Assembly (NCBI GenBank): GCA_024760545.1
Contig: CP060501.1
Location: forward strand, 62,001 to 126,000
DNA: 64,000 nucleotides
From: Nitrospira sp.
GTDB lineage: Bacteria > Nitrospirota > Nitrospiria > Nitrospirales > Nitrospiraceae
Direction: 5' to 3'
Below are positions 25,878 to 33,245 of the stretch, one piece after another; position 1 is the first letter of the stretch; the number at the start of each line of letters is the position of its first letter. Below the pieces are notes generated by a model, which was given only the letters and a program-made list of their open reading frames with translations, made no database searches and was not told the DNA's origin. A program made the translations under genes and the position numbers.

Positions 25878-26474
25878 ATGCATCACGCTTGTCATGGATC
25901 TATGGGGCTTGCTGTGACCTGCATGCTTGGCATCGCGTGTCCCTCGGCTGCGATTGAGGTAGACCCGGCGCACGCACAAATCCAGGCCGCACTCGACCGC
26001 GGAACAAGAGCGGCGGCACACCGTCAGCCGCCCGAAACCTTCTATGCGCGGTTTGGAGGCGCTGATGAGTTGCATGCCGGCGGGTTTCTGATCACAAAGC
26101 TCGGAGCAATATCCGTGATGGCGACACACATGGCGTTACGTGGACTTGAACCGAGCGCGGCCGATGTTGCCCAAGTGACGCAGGCCCAGACGATGCTCGT
26201 CAACACCGTCATTTTCGGGGATAGTCCTTCTTTCGCGGTGAACAGTTATGTGGTGCTCGATCAGGGGGGAAAGGTCATCAAACCCATTACCGTGCGAGTC
26301 GATGGGCAAGCCAGTCGGAGTGCGGTCTGGCCCAACTCGCCTAAATTTCGGGCCAAAGTGGTTGCCGCATTTGGGTACGCCGATTTCGACCCAAAAGCGC
26401 AGACAACTCTTACCGTGTTTCCGGCAACCGGTGGAGAGGTTCGATTTTCGCTCGACTTCGGGCAGATAGAGTAG
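25878..26474 (+). CDS. Secreted hypothetical protein
   Basis: 198 residues from ATG 25878. The N-terminus (GLAVTCMLGIACPSAA) looks like a signal peptide but lacks a basic n-region. The mature part begins IEVDPAHAQIQAALDRG and ends in a beta-rich region (TTLTVFPATGGEVRFSLDF). No family recognised. The start is uncertain because no ribosome site precedes any of the candidate ATGs (25842, 25878, 25902). It runs into cinA after 15 bases. Confidence 0.55.
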   Translation: MHHACHGSMGLAVTCMLGIACPSAAIEVDPAHAQIQAALDRGTRAAAHRQPPETFYARFGGADELHAGGFLITKLGAISVMATHMALRGLEPSAADVAQVTQAQTMLVNTVIFGDSPSFAVNSYVVLDQGGKVIKPITVRVDGQASRSAVWPNSPKFRAKVVAAFGYADFDPKAQTTLTVFPATGGEVRFSLDFGQIE

Positions 26475-26489
26475 GGGTTTCATTCCGCT

Positions 26490-27785
26490 ATGCGCAGGTT
26501 TCCCGCATCGGACCGTCTATATCTCGCTGAAACGATTGCGATAGGGTCGGAACTTCTCGTGGGAGGCCGGTCTGACAGCAATTCGTTATTCATCACCGAC
26601 TCGCTGGCAGCGATCGGTATCGAAGTCAGGTTTAAGTCAATCGTCGGGGACGATGAGTCGGACATTGCGGACGTGTTGAAGACAGCCGGTCGCCGGGCCG
26701 GAATCGTCATCATCACCGGAGGGCTAGGCCCGACGGTCGACGACTGCACCAGGGAAGCTGTCGCAGCGGTCACCGGCTCCCGTCTAGCACGCCGGAAAGA
26801 AGCGCTTGACGGCATGAGGGCCAGGCTGGCTCAGTGGGGGCGAATACCGAATCGCGGACAATTGCGACAGGCACTCATTCCGTCTCGCGCGGCGGTCTTG
26901 CCGAACCCGGTGGGCTCCGCGCCGGGCTTCGCGTTGGTGTGGCGGGGGACACGTATCATTGCATTGCCAGGTGTTCCGGGTGAGATGCGCGCAATGGTAG
27001 AGCAGTCGGTTCTACCGCTCTTAACCTCCCAAGTTGAGCGATCAAAAGGGCCACGCCCACATCCAATCACGAGGGTGGTCTTTCACACGTGGGGATTGCC
27101 TGAGGCTGACGTGGACGCCAAGTTACAGGGACTGATGACAAAACGGACACCGGTCGCGTTAGGTCTGCTTGCTTCACCGACCGGAGTGCTGGTGTCGTTG
27201 ACAACGAAGGCACAATGTCCCATCAAGAATGAGAGTCTCTCCTCGCTGGTCAAGGAGGTTCGTGCGAGATTGCAGGAGTGGATCTATGCGGAAGGTCACG
27301 ACACCTTGGAAGAGGTGGTCGGTCGAATGTTGCGCGAGCAGAAACTGACCGTCGCGGTTGCCGAATCGTGCACGGGAGGTCTGATCGGGCACCGTCTTAC
27401 GCAGGTGCCGGGAGCTTCGGCCTATGTTGATCGGGGAGCCATCTGCTACAGCAACCAGGCAAAAACGGAGATGCTTGGAGTGCCGGCAAGTGTCATAGGG
27501 CAATATGGAGCGGTGAGCCGGGAAGTTGCTGCGTCGATGGCCAAGGGCATGCGTGAACGGGCGGGTGTGTCGGCGGCGTTGAGTGTGACGGGTATCGCTG
27601 GACCCGGAGGCGCGACGGAGACCAAACCCGTCGGGTTGGTGTACGTCGGGCTCGACGATGGCAGCGGCAAGACGATCATGAAGGAATTGCGATTCCATGG
27701 GGACCGATCCGTCATTAAACAGCGCGCCGCTCAGGCAGCCCTAGATCTGCTTCGTCGATGGTTGGTCGACAGAGTCAGGACATGA
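26490..27785 (+). CDS. cinA: CinA: nicotinamide-nucleotide amidohydrolase/competence-damage protein
   Basis: 431 residues, the normal full length. The N-terminal MoCF/COG1058 domain (about 10-175) carries TIAIGSELLVGG and the ITGGLGPTVDD loop. The C-terminal amidase domain (about 270-425) has VAESCTGGLIGHRLT and SVTGIAGPGG. The C-terminal domain deamidates NMN to nicotinate mononucleotide in the pyridine nucleotide salvage cycle, and the N-terminal domain has ADP-ribose pyrophosphatase activity in characterised members. The stop overlaps the start of thpR (ATGA), indicating translational coupling. Confidence 0.93.
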   Translation: MRRFPASDRLYLAETIAIGSELLVGGRSDSNSLFITDSLAAIGIEVRFKSIVGDDESDIADVLKTAGRRAGIVIITGGLGPTVDDCTREAVAAVTGSRLARRKEALDGMRARLAQWGRIPNRGQLRQALIPSRAAVLPNPVGSAPGFALVWRGTRIIALPGVPGEMRAMVEQSVLPLLTSQVERSKGPRPHPITRVVFHTWGLPEADVDAKLQGLMTKRTPVALGLLASPTGVLVSLTTKAQCPIKNESLSSLVKEVRARLQEWIYAEGHDTLEEVVGRMLREQKLTVAVAESCTGGLIGHRLTQVPGASAYVDRGAICYSNQAKTEMLGVPASVIGQYGAVSREVAASMAKGMRERAGVSAALSVTGIAGPGGATETKPVGLVYVGLDDGSGKTIMKELRFHGDRSVIKQRAAQAALDLLRRWLVDRVRT

Positions 27786-28396
27786 TTCGCGCATTCCTCG
27801 CTGTGGAAATCGACGATGAGGTCCGAGCAGGTCTCTCCCACGTACAGCAAGATCTCAAACGGCGGCTGTCACCTCATCTTTCAAAAGCTATCCGTGTTAC
27901 CTGGGGACAACCCAATTCGTTTCATCTCACGATCAGGTTCCTCGGAGATACGGATGAACAGCTCCTCGGCCAAATGCGTGACGCCATGGCGATTGTTAGG
28001 CAGTCGCACCCGACGATTCAGATTCCCCTCGATCAACTGCAAGCGTTCCCAAACGTTCGACAGCCGCGCGTCCTATGGGTAGGGCCGTCTGAGCAGTGGC
28101 AGCAAAGCGGTGCAGCAACCCAGTTGACTGCCTTCCATCAGGCCATCGAGTCTTGCTGTCGCTCATTCGGTTTCGCACCGGATGACAAACCCTTCACGCC
28201 GCACCTGACACTGGCACGGATCAAAGCAGGCGAGCGACAAGTGGGTCAGTTCCTGGCGCAAAGCGGCGTCTGTGACCGCCCGCTCTCGTTAGGAGGGATT
28301 ACAGTCGGAGCGCTTGTGATGATAAAAAGCGAGCTGCGTCCTACCGGGTCTGTGTATACGAAACTGTGGGAAGTGGAAGAAGGTAACCGCGGTTAG
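27782..28396 (+). CDS. thpR: RNA 2',3'-cyclic phosphodiesterase (2H family)
   Basis: 204 residues with the two 2H phosphoesterase motifs H48-L-T50 and H141-L-T143, spaced as in ThpR/LigT. The family hydrolyses 2',3'-cyclic ends to 2'-phosphates on RNA. The start is chosen at ATG 27782, overlapping the cinA stop by four bases, and it opens with MIRAFLAVEI as in other members. An in-frame ATG eight codons earlier lies within cinA. The cinA-thpR-recA order is a common neighbourhood in bacteria, although here accessory genes intervene before recA. Confidence 0.9.
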   Translation: MIRAFLAVEIDDEVRAGLSHVQQDLKRRLSPHLSKAIRVTWGQPNSFHLTIRFLGDTDEQLLGQMRDAMAIVRQSHPTIQIPLDQLQAFPNVRQPRVLWVGPSEQWQQSGAATQLTAFHQAIESCCRSFGFAPDDKPFTPHLTLARIKAGERQVGQFLAQSGVCDRPLSLGGITVGALVMIKSELRPTGSVYTKLWEVEEGNRG

Positions 28397-28416
28397 CAGC
28401 GATCCATTTGCTGCGC

Positions 28417-28436
28417 TCGGGTGCACTCGGACCCGA
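28417..28436. terminator. Hairpin between convergent genes, possible bidirectional terminator
   Basis: TCGGGT (28417-28422) pairs with ACCCGA (28431-28436). It lies in the 42-base gap between thpR and the convergent ankyrin gene. There is no T run, so termination activity is uncertain. Confidence 0.35.
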
Positions 28437-28438
28437 TG

Positions 28439-28984
28439 TCACGGTTCGAGCAGTGGAACGAGTGCCGTGTGGCCTTGCTGAAGAGCCAGGTCCACCGGAC
28501 GTTCTCCCGTCGACAGCCTGGCATTCTTATCCCCTCCGTGTTTCAGCAGCAGTTCGATAATCGTCTGATCGCCTCGATACGCCCCAACATGCAATAGAGT
28601 CACGCCGCCCATCCGCACCTGGCCGTTCACATCCGCGCCCTTGTTCAGGAGGAGGGTCACCACGTCTCGATGTTCCTGTTGCACGGCGAGGGAGAGCGGC
28701 GTCATTCCATCCGTCCTCCGCTGATTCACGGCCGCTCCTTGGTCCAACAAGAGCGCCACCACCTCTCGATGTCCATTCTTCACAGCCAACAGCAGCGGTG
28801 TCATCCCACGTGCATGGGCTGCCTGCACGCCGACCCCCTGCCCAAGGAAGGTCTCCACTCGGAGGAGATTGCCGTCCGCTGCAGCCTGCTGTAACTTCTC
28901 CTCCGGCGCCGTCGTGCAGCCGCTCAGGAGAATGAGCGCGAGCGTACAGAAGGTTGACAGACCAGAGCACCGACCCCAATCCAT
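28439..28984 (-). CDS. Ankyrin-repeat lipoprotein
   Basis: 181 residues from ATG 28984 (another ATG is 12 codons upstream). The signal sequence ends in lipobox LLSGC, so the protein is probably lipid-anchored. Four to five ankyrin repeats follow, with TPLLLAVKNGHREVVALLLDQGAAVN as the clearest. The last two repeats closely match the end of the larger ankyrin protein at 29417-30655, showing that the genes are paralogues. Ankyrin repeats bind proteins; the partner is unknown. Confidence 0.82.
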   Translation of the reverse strand: MDWGRCSGLSTFCTLALILLSGCTTAPEEKLQQAAADGNLLRVETFLGQGVGVQAAHARGMTPLLLAVKNGHREVVALLLDQGAAVNQRRTDGMTPLSLAVQQEHRDVVTLLLNKGADVNGQVRMGGVTLLHVGAYRGDQTIIELLLKHGGDKNARLSTGERPVDLALQQGHTALVPLLEP

Positions 28985-29043
28985 CAACTGGTGGACCTTA
29001 GCTTTGCCATGGAACGTCATGTGAAGGAATTGTCGGCAATAGA

Positions 29044-29313
29044 TTAGACGCGGTGGGTTTCGAGGCGATCCATCCTGGCCTTGAGCATGGAAATGTCTGT
29101 TTCGAGTGTGTGAATTCGCTGGTCGAGCTGTGAAAAAGAGAGCCGCATGAGGGCCCGCATTTCTTTGAATTCATCTCGCAATTCGTCTCGAACCTCTCGC
29201 AATTCATGCCGAATGTCCGAATGCCCCTCAGCAATTTGGCGGATGTCACTCCGAAGGGCCTCTGTCACTACTCCGAAGTGTCGCTTGATCTCTTCGACCT
29301 GCGCATCATTCAT
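29044..29313 (-). CDS. Small coiled-coil protein
   Basis: 89 residues from ATG 29313, wholly helical with heptad-like spacing (DIRHELREVRDELRDEFKEMRALM, then LDQRIHTLETDISMLKARMDRLE). No signal peptide. It sits between two ankyrin-repeat genes on the same strand. Probably an oligomerising protein; no function known. A start 19 codons upstream would add a Cys-rich segment and is less likely. Confidence 0.6.
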   Translation of the reverse strand: MNDAQVEEIKRHFGVVTEALRSDIRQIAEGHSDIRHELREVRDELRDEFKEMRALMRLSFSQLDQRIHTLETDISMLKARMDRLETHRV

Positions 29314-29416
29314 AGGGAGCTTGTATAGCCTGATCAAACAGGAAAAGCAACGCTCCGGCCGGCGTTGCATCTTCTGGGAGAGAGAACAGATAAACCTAAC
29401 TCTTCAGTCATCATGC

Positions 29417-30655
29417 TCATCCGGCCTTTCGCGGCTGCAGCAGCGAAAACAGCGTTGTGTGGCCTTGCTGGCGAGCCAGATCTATAGGGCGATCTCCTGA
29501 TTTCGTTTTGGCATTCTTGTCTCCTCCGTACTTGAGCAACAAGGTAATGATCTCCCGATTGCCATGATAGGCTCCCACATGCAAAGGCGTCATTCCGTCG
29601 TTCGCCTGTGCTTTCACGTCCGCTCCTTGTTTCAGGAGGAGGACGACCATGTCGCGATGGCCTGCCGCCGTCGCGACATGAAGCGGTGTCGCGCCGTCAG
29701 GCGCCGGCTGGTTCACCGACGCGCCCTTTTCCAACAACAACGCGACGACGTCGCGATGATCGTTTTGCACCGCCATGAAGATCGGCGTGGCGCTGTTCCT
29801 CGCTTTCTGATTGATCGATGCGCCCTGCCGCAACAAGAGCTCGACTACCTCCCGATGGCCGTTCTGCGCTGCAACGAGAAGCGGTGTCACCCCATTCTGT
29901 ACCGCGTGGTTTACTGCGGCCCCTTTTCCTAACAAGAGCGCCACGACTGCCTGATGCCCGTTCTGGGCCGCGACGAGAAGCGGAGTTGTGCCGTTCGCCA
30001 TCGCCTGATTCACCGCCGCTCCCGCGTTCAGCAACAACGCCACGACTGCCTGATGCCCGTTCTGGGCCGCGACGAGAAGCGGCGTCGCACCGTCTGCCAT
30101 GGTCTGGTTGACCGCGGACCCCTGTTGGAGCAAAAGCTCAACGACATCCCGATGCCCTTTCTGCACGGCGATGAAGAGCGGCGTCACGCCGTCTTCTGCA
30201 GATTGGTTCGCTGGGGCCTTGTGCTGAAGCAAGAGTGCCACGACGTCTCGATGGCCGTTCTGGGCTGCGATGAAGAGTGGTGTCACGCCGCCTTTGGTCG
30301 TCTGATTCACCGGCGCGCCTTTGTCCAGAAAGAGCGCTACCACATCACGATGGCCGTTTTGCGACGCGATGTAGAGCGGCGTCGCGCCGTCATTGGTTGC
30401 CTGATTCACTAACGCCCCCTTATCCAGCAAGAACGCCACCGTGTCCCGGTGTCCGTTCCACGCCGCGGCATGAAGCGGCGTCGCGCCGGTCTGATTGGCC
30501 GCGTGCACGTCAGCGCCTTCCTCGATCAATGTTTTCACCTTGCCGAGATCCCCGTCCATTGCGGCAGTCAGTAGCTTTTCATCCACCGGGCGCATGGCCA
30601 TCAACAGCGGCAGCAGGGCGCAGATCACGCCGAACCTCGCCCATCGTGAGATCAT
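29417..30655 (-). CDS. Secreted ankyrin-repeat protein with about twelve repeats
   Basis: 412 residues. A signal peptide (MISRWARFGVICALLPLLMAM) is followed by about twelve 33-residue ankyrin repeats covering nearly the entire mature chain (about 24-405). Central repeats share a strongly conserved form, (V/A)TPLLVAAQNGHQAVVALLL..GAAVNQ. The gene starts after a GGGAGG site. The C-terminal cap (GDKNAKTKSGDRPIDLARQQGH) is nearly that of the adjacent smaller ankyrin lipoprotein. Periplasmic ankyrin proteins are known in catalase-associated and envelope-stress roles, but nothing here points to a specific partner. Confidence 0.85.
   Translation of the reverse strand: MISRWARFGVICALLPLLMAMRPVDEKLLTAAMDGDLGKVKTLIEEGADVHAANQTGATPLHAAAWNGHRDTVAFLLDKGALVNQATNDGATPLYIASQNGHRDVVALFLDKGAPVNQTTKGGVTPLFIAAQNGHRDVVALLLQHKAPANQSAEDGVTPLFIAVQKGHRDVVELLLQQGSAVNQTMADGATPLLVAAQNGHQAVVALLLNAGAAVNQAMANGTTPLLVAAQNGHQAVVALLLGKGAAVNHAVQNGVTPLLVAAQNGHREVVELLLRQGASINQKARNSATPIFMAVQNDHRDVVALLLEKGASVNQPAPDGATPLHVATAAGHRDMVVLLLKQGADVKAQANDGMTPLHVGAYHGNREIITLLLKYGGDKNAKTKSGDRPIDLARQQGHTTLFSLLQPRKAG
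29530..30520. repeat. 99-bp tandem coding repeats (ankyrin units)
   Basis: Units of 99 bases, with words such as GATGTCGCGATGG and CCGTTCTG recurring at the same phase. Central copies around 29940-30110 are the most alike, including a near-identical block GCCACGACTGCCTGATGCCC at about 29940 and 30039, exactly one unit apart. This indicates expansion by unequal exchange. Confidence 0.75.
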
Positions 30656-30874
30656 GTCAGCCTCCCATCACGTATTCGCGAAAAGGAATAATTATGAACT
30701 GATTTGAGTGACTGCTTCCTGTCTTAGTGTCGCATAGCCTTGTTGTCGTCCACATTGCTCTGGGAGCGGATATCACCCTGCGCATCAACATGTCTGCATC
30801 TATTCGATCGGATGACCACGGGAGGTGGTAGCTGTGACACGTTGGAAAAGCAAGTTGAGGTGTGTCAGCGATGC
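30656..30874. other. Intergenic region, nothing recognised
   Basis: About 220 bases between two minus-strand genes, upstream of the large ankyrin gene. It should contain that gene's promoter, but no clear elements were seen. Confidence 0.3.
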
Positions 30875-31435
30875 TTAGAGTTTGGGGAGCAGCATGACAG
30901 CGATCTTTCGAAGTGAGGCTTTGAGTCGGTCTGCGGGAAGTATGTCCTTATCCGCTGTGAGGGCGTAGTACCGAGCTCCTTTGAGCACGGCCACGCCGAG
31001 GCTCTCCTCGTCAACGAGTACGAATGTACGATCGCCGATTCCTTTGTCTTCGATCACTTGGACCTCCGCCTCCTTGAGTTCCCTGAGAAGGTTTTCCAAT
31101 GTGATGTACTTCTTGGCTGCGCTGGTCGAGGCAAACTCTGCCACGCTCACGACCAGGGTCCCATCGGTCAAATCGTAGGTACACGTCCACGTCTGGGAGC
31201 CGGTGTCTGTATCCTGATCCGGGCCGTCGAGATTGACTGAGGAAATCGGCTGGCCGATGGCAGCGCCGATTTCTGATCGAGAAATCAGCGAGCAGACATC
31301 AAGAGCCTGGACCGGAGAAATGACGACCAGACTTGCGACGACGAGAGCGAAAACAGCAGATGCCTTTACACTCTTCAGGAATCGCAACGTATTGCACTCG
31401 TCGCGTGCGAAGGCCAGGTATTCAATGTGTGACAT
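30875..31435 (-). CDS. Secreted hypothetical protein (DUF3558-like)
   Basis: 186 residues. A long n-region and hydrophobic segment (KASAVFALVVASLVVI, cleavage near VQA) are followed by LDVCSLISRSEIGAAIGQPIS...TWTCTYDL. The paired cysteines around a variable loop and a C-terminal alpha/beta part are reminiscent of DUF3558-type secreted domains. The first ~18 residues are hydrophilic, so the start may be further in. Function unknown. Confidence 0.6.
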   Translation of the reverse strand: MSHIEYLAFARDECNTLRFLKSVKASAVFALVVASLVVISPVQALDVCSLISRSEIGAAIGQPISSVNLDGPDQDTDTGSQTWTCTYDLTDGTLVVSVAEFASTSAAKKYITLENLLRELKEAEVQVIEDKGIGDRTFVLVDEESLGVAVLKGARYYALTADKDILPADRLKASLRKIAVMLLPKL

Positions 31436-31625
31436 GGCGTACGGCTCATTCTAGGATGTCAAGGCACAAAGGTCCAGGTGAAAAATGTCGACGCGACGCG
31501 ATAGGAGAAGGGAACATGGGTGGGTCGGTCAGAGACTGGTCGGCTCGTGCACGCAACTTTCGGTTGTATTGCCTTGAACGCGTCCTTGCCTGAGTTCAGA
31601 CTAGGTTTTCTCCGTGCCCCTTGGG

Positions 31626-31631
31626 TATAAT
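31626..31631 (+). promoter_or_regulatory. Putative -10 box of recA
   Basis: A perfect TATAAT 39 bases before the recA ATG. No good -35 is found at 16-18 bases upstream, as expected of an activated or weak promoter. No textbook LexA palindrome was recognised nearby. A TGTAGGAGA ribosome site follows. Confidence 0.5.
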
Positions 31632-31669
31632 CCCCCGATCATCATTCTTTTACGTTGTAGGAGATTCGT

Positions 31670-32743
31670 ATGTCAGAGAAGGACGACAAGAAGCGCGCGC
31701 TCGACTTAGCCCTTTCCCAGATTGAGAAACAGTACGGGAAGGGAGCGATCATGAAGCTCGGGGACGAGGATAAGAACGCCGACGTGCCGGCTATTTCGAC
31801 CGGGTCGTTGGGGCTGGACATCGCTCTCGGGGTGGGAGGGCTTCCACGAGGACGCGTAATTGAAATCTTCGGACCGGAGGCCTCCGGGAAGACCACGATG
31901 ACGCTGCACTGCATCGCTGAGGTACAGAAGACGGGCGGGGTTGCCGCATTCATCGATGCGGAGCATGCGCTGGATTTGACTTATGCCAAGAAGCTTGGCG
32001 TGCAGGCCGACGATCTTCTCGTCTCCCAGCCGGACACGGGCGAGCAGGCATTGGAGATCGCTGAAACATTGGTGCGGAGCGGCGCGATCGATTTGATCGT
32101 GGTCGATTCAGTCGCGGCGTTGACCCCTCGCGCGGAGATTGAAGGCGAGATGGGGGATGCCCATATGGGCCTTCAAGCCCGGCTGATGTCGCAGGCCCTG
32201 AGAAAGCTTACCGCCGCCATTGCAAAGTCATTGACCACGGTGATCTTTATCAATCAAATCCGCATGAAGCTGGGTGTGATGTTCGGGAATCCTGAGACGA
32301 CCACCGGCGGGAACGCCCTCAAGTTTTATTCGTCCGTCCGGCTTGATATTCGCCGCATTGAATCGATCAAAGAAGGTCAAGAGGTCATGGGAAGTCGTGT
32401 CCGCGTGAAAGTCGTCAAGAATAAGATGGCGCCGCCGTTCCGCCAGGCGGAGTTCGATATCATGTTTGCGGAAGGTATTTCCAAGACCGGCGAATTGGTC
32501 GACATGGGGGTGGACAAGAAGATTATCGAAAAATCAGGCGCCTGGTATTCCTACAAAGGCGAACGGATCGGTCAAGGCCGCGACGCCGCTCGGGAATTCC
32601 TGAAGAATAATGTTCCTGCGGCTCGAGAGGTCGAAGCAAAACTTCGTGACCTAGCCGGAGTACCGGGCCGAAGTGAGAAGAAAGCAGAGGCCAAGGAAGA
32701 GAAGCCGGCGCCACGCAGCGATGAAAAGCGGGCGCATCGGTAG
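31670..32743 (+). CDS. recA: RecA recombinase
   Basis: 357 residues. Walker A GPEASGKT at 68-75, Walker [11 protein letters not shown] near 140, and the L2-region sequence [15 protein letters not shown] are all present. The C-terminal tail is Lys/Glu-rich. RecA forms ATP-dependent filaments on single-stranded DNA for homologous recombination and triggers LexA cleavage. It is followed by an overlapping recX and by alaS, an arrangement common in bacteria. An AGGAGA ribosome site supports the start. Confidence 0.98.
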   Translation: MSEKDDKKRALDLALSQIEKQYGKGAIMKLGDEDKNADVPAISTGSLGLDIALGVGGLPRGRVIEIFGPEASGKTTMTLHCIAEVQKTGGVAAFIDAEHALDLTYAKKLGVQADDLLVSQPDTGEQALEIAETLVRSGAIDLIVVDSVAALTPRAEIEGEMGDAHMGLQARLMSQALRKLTAAIAKSLTTVIFINQIRMKLGVMFGNPETTTGGNALKFYSSVRLDIRRIESIKEGQEVMGSRVRVKVVKNKMAPPFRQAEFDIMFAEGISKTGELVDMGVDKKIIEKSGAWYSYKGERIGQGRDAAREFLKNNVPAAREVEAKLRDLAGVPGRSEKKAEAKEEKPAPRSDEKRAHR

Positions 32744-33245
32744 CGGCCGGCGTGTGGGAGTGCGGACGCGGAGAAACCGATCGTCCCCTGAAGATTGGAT
32801 ACAGCTCGCGGTAAGGTTTCTCGCTCGTCGAGACCGTACCGTTGCTCAAGTCGAGCAGTTTCTGGCATCCAAAGGAGCCTCGCCCATTCACATTAGGCAA
32901 GCGGTCCGCCGGTTGTCCGACCTCAAGTATCTCAATGATCAGGTCTATGCCCAACGATGGGTGGACAATCGGTTGGCGTCTCGGCCGGTCGGGCAAGAGC
33001 GGCTGAAGGCGGAATTGCAGGCCAAGGGAATTGCGGAGACTCTGGCAGATCAAGTGGTAGTCCAGGCGTTCCATGAGCATGATGAAGCGACATTGGCTCA
33101 TCGAGTGGTGAAGGGGAAGAACCGTCAGGGCCGAAGATTGACGCGGGTCCAGATCGTGCGCCTCTTACGTCAACGGGGCTTCGGCGAGGAAACGATCGAC
33201 CATATGATCGGGGGGCTCGTCGATCGAGAGGGATCGGATTCATGA
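32721..33245 (+). CDS. recX: RecX, regulator of RecA
   Basis: 174 residues with three tandem three-helix repeats typical of Rec[24 protein letters not shown], then [16 protein letters not shown], then a third ending [11 protein letters not shown]. RecX limits RecA filament growth. The start is set at ATG 32721, overlapping recA by 23 bases; an ATG further inside recA would add a basic tail. The stop overlaps the alaS start (ATGA), so recA, recX and alaS are probably one transcript. Confidence 0.9.
   Translation: MKSGRIGSGRRVGVRTRRNRSSPEDWIQLAVRFLARRDRTVAQVEQFLASKGASPIHIRQAVRRLSDLKYLNDQVYAQRWVDNRLASRPVGQERLKAELQAKGIAETLADQVVVQAFHEHDEATLAHRVVKGKNRQGRRLTRVQIVRLLRQRGFGEETIDHMIGGLVDREGSDS

Noticed and set aside
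31580-31669. LexA-type SOS box upstream of recA
   Set aside because: No clear palindrome of a known LexA consensus; only a -10 box could be supported.
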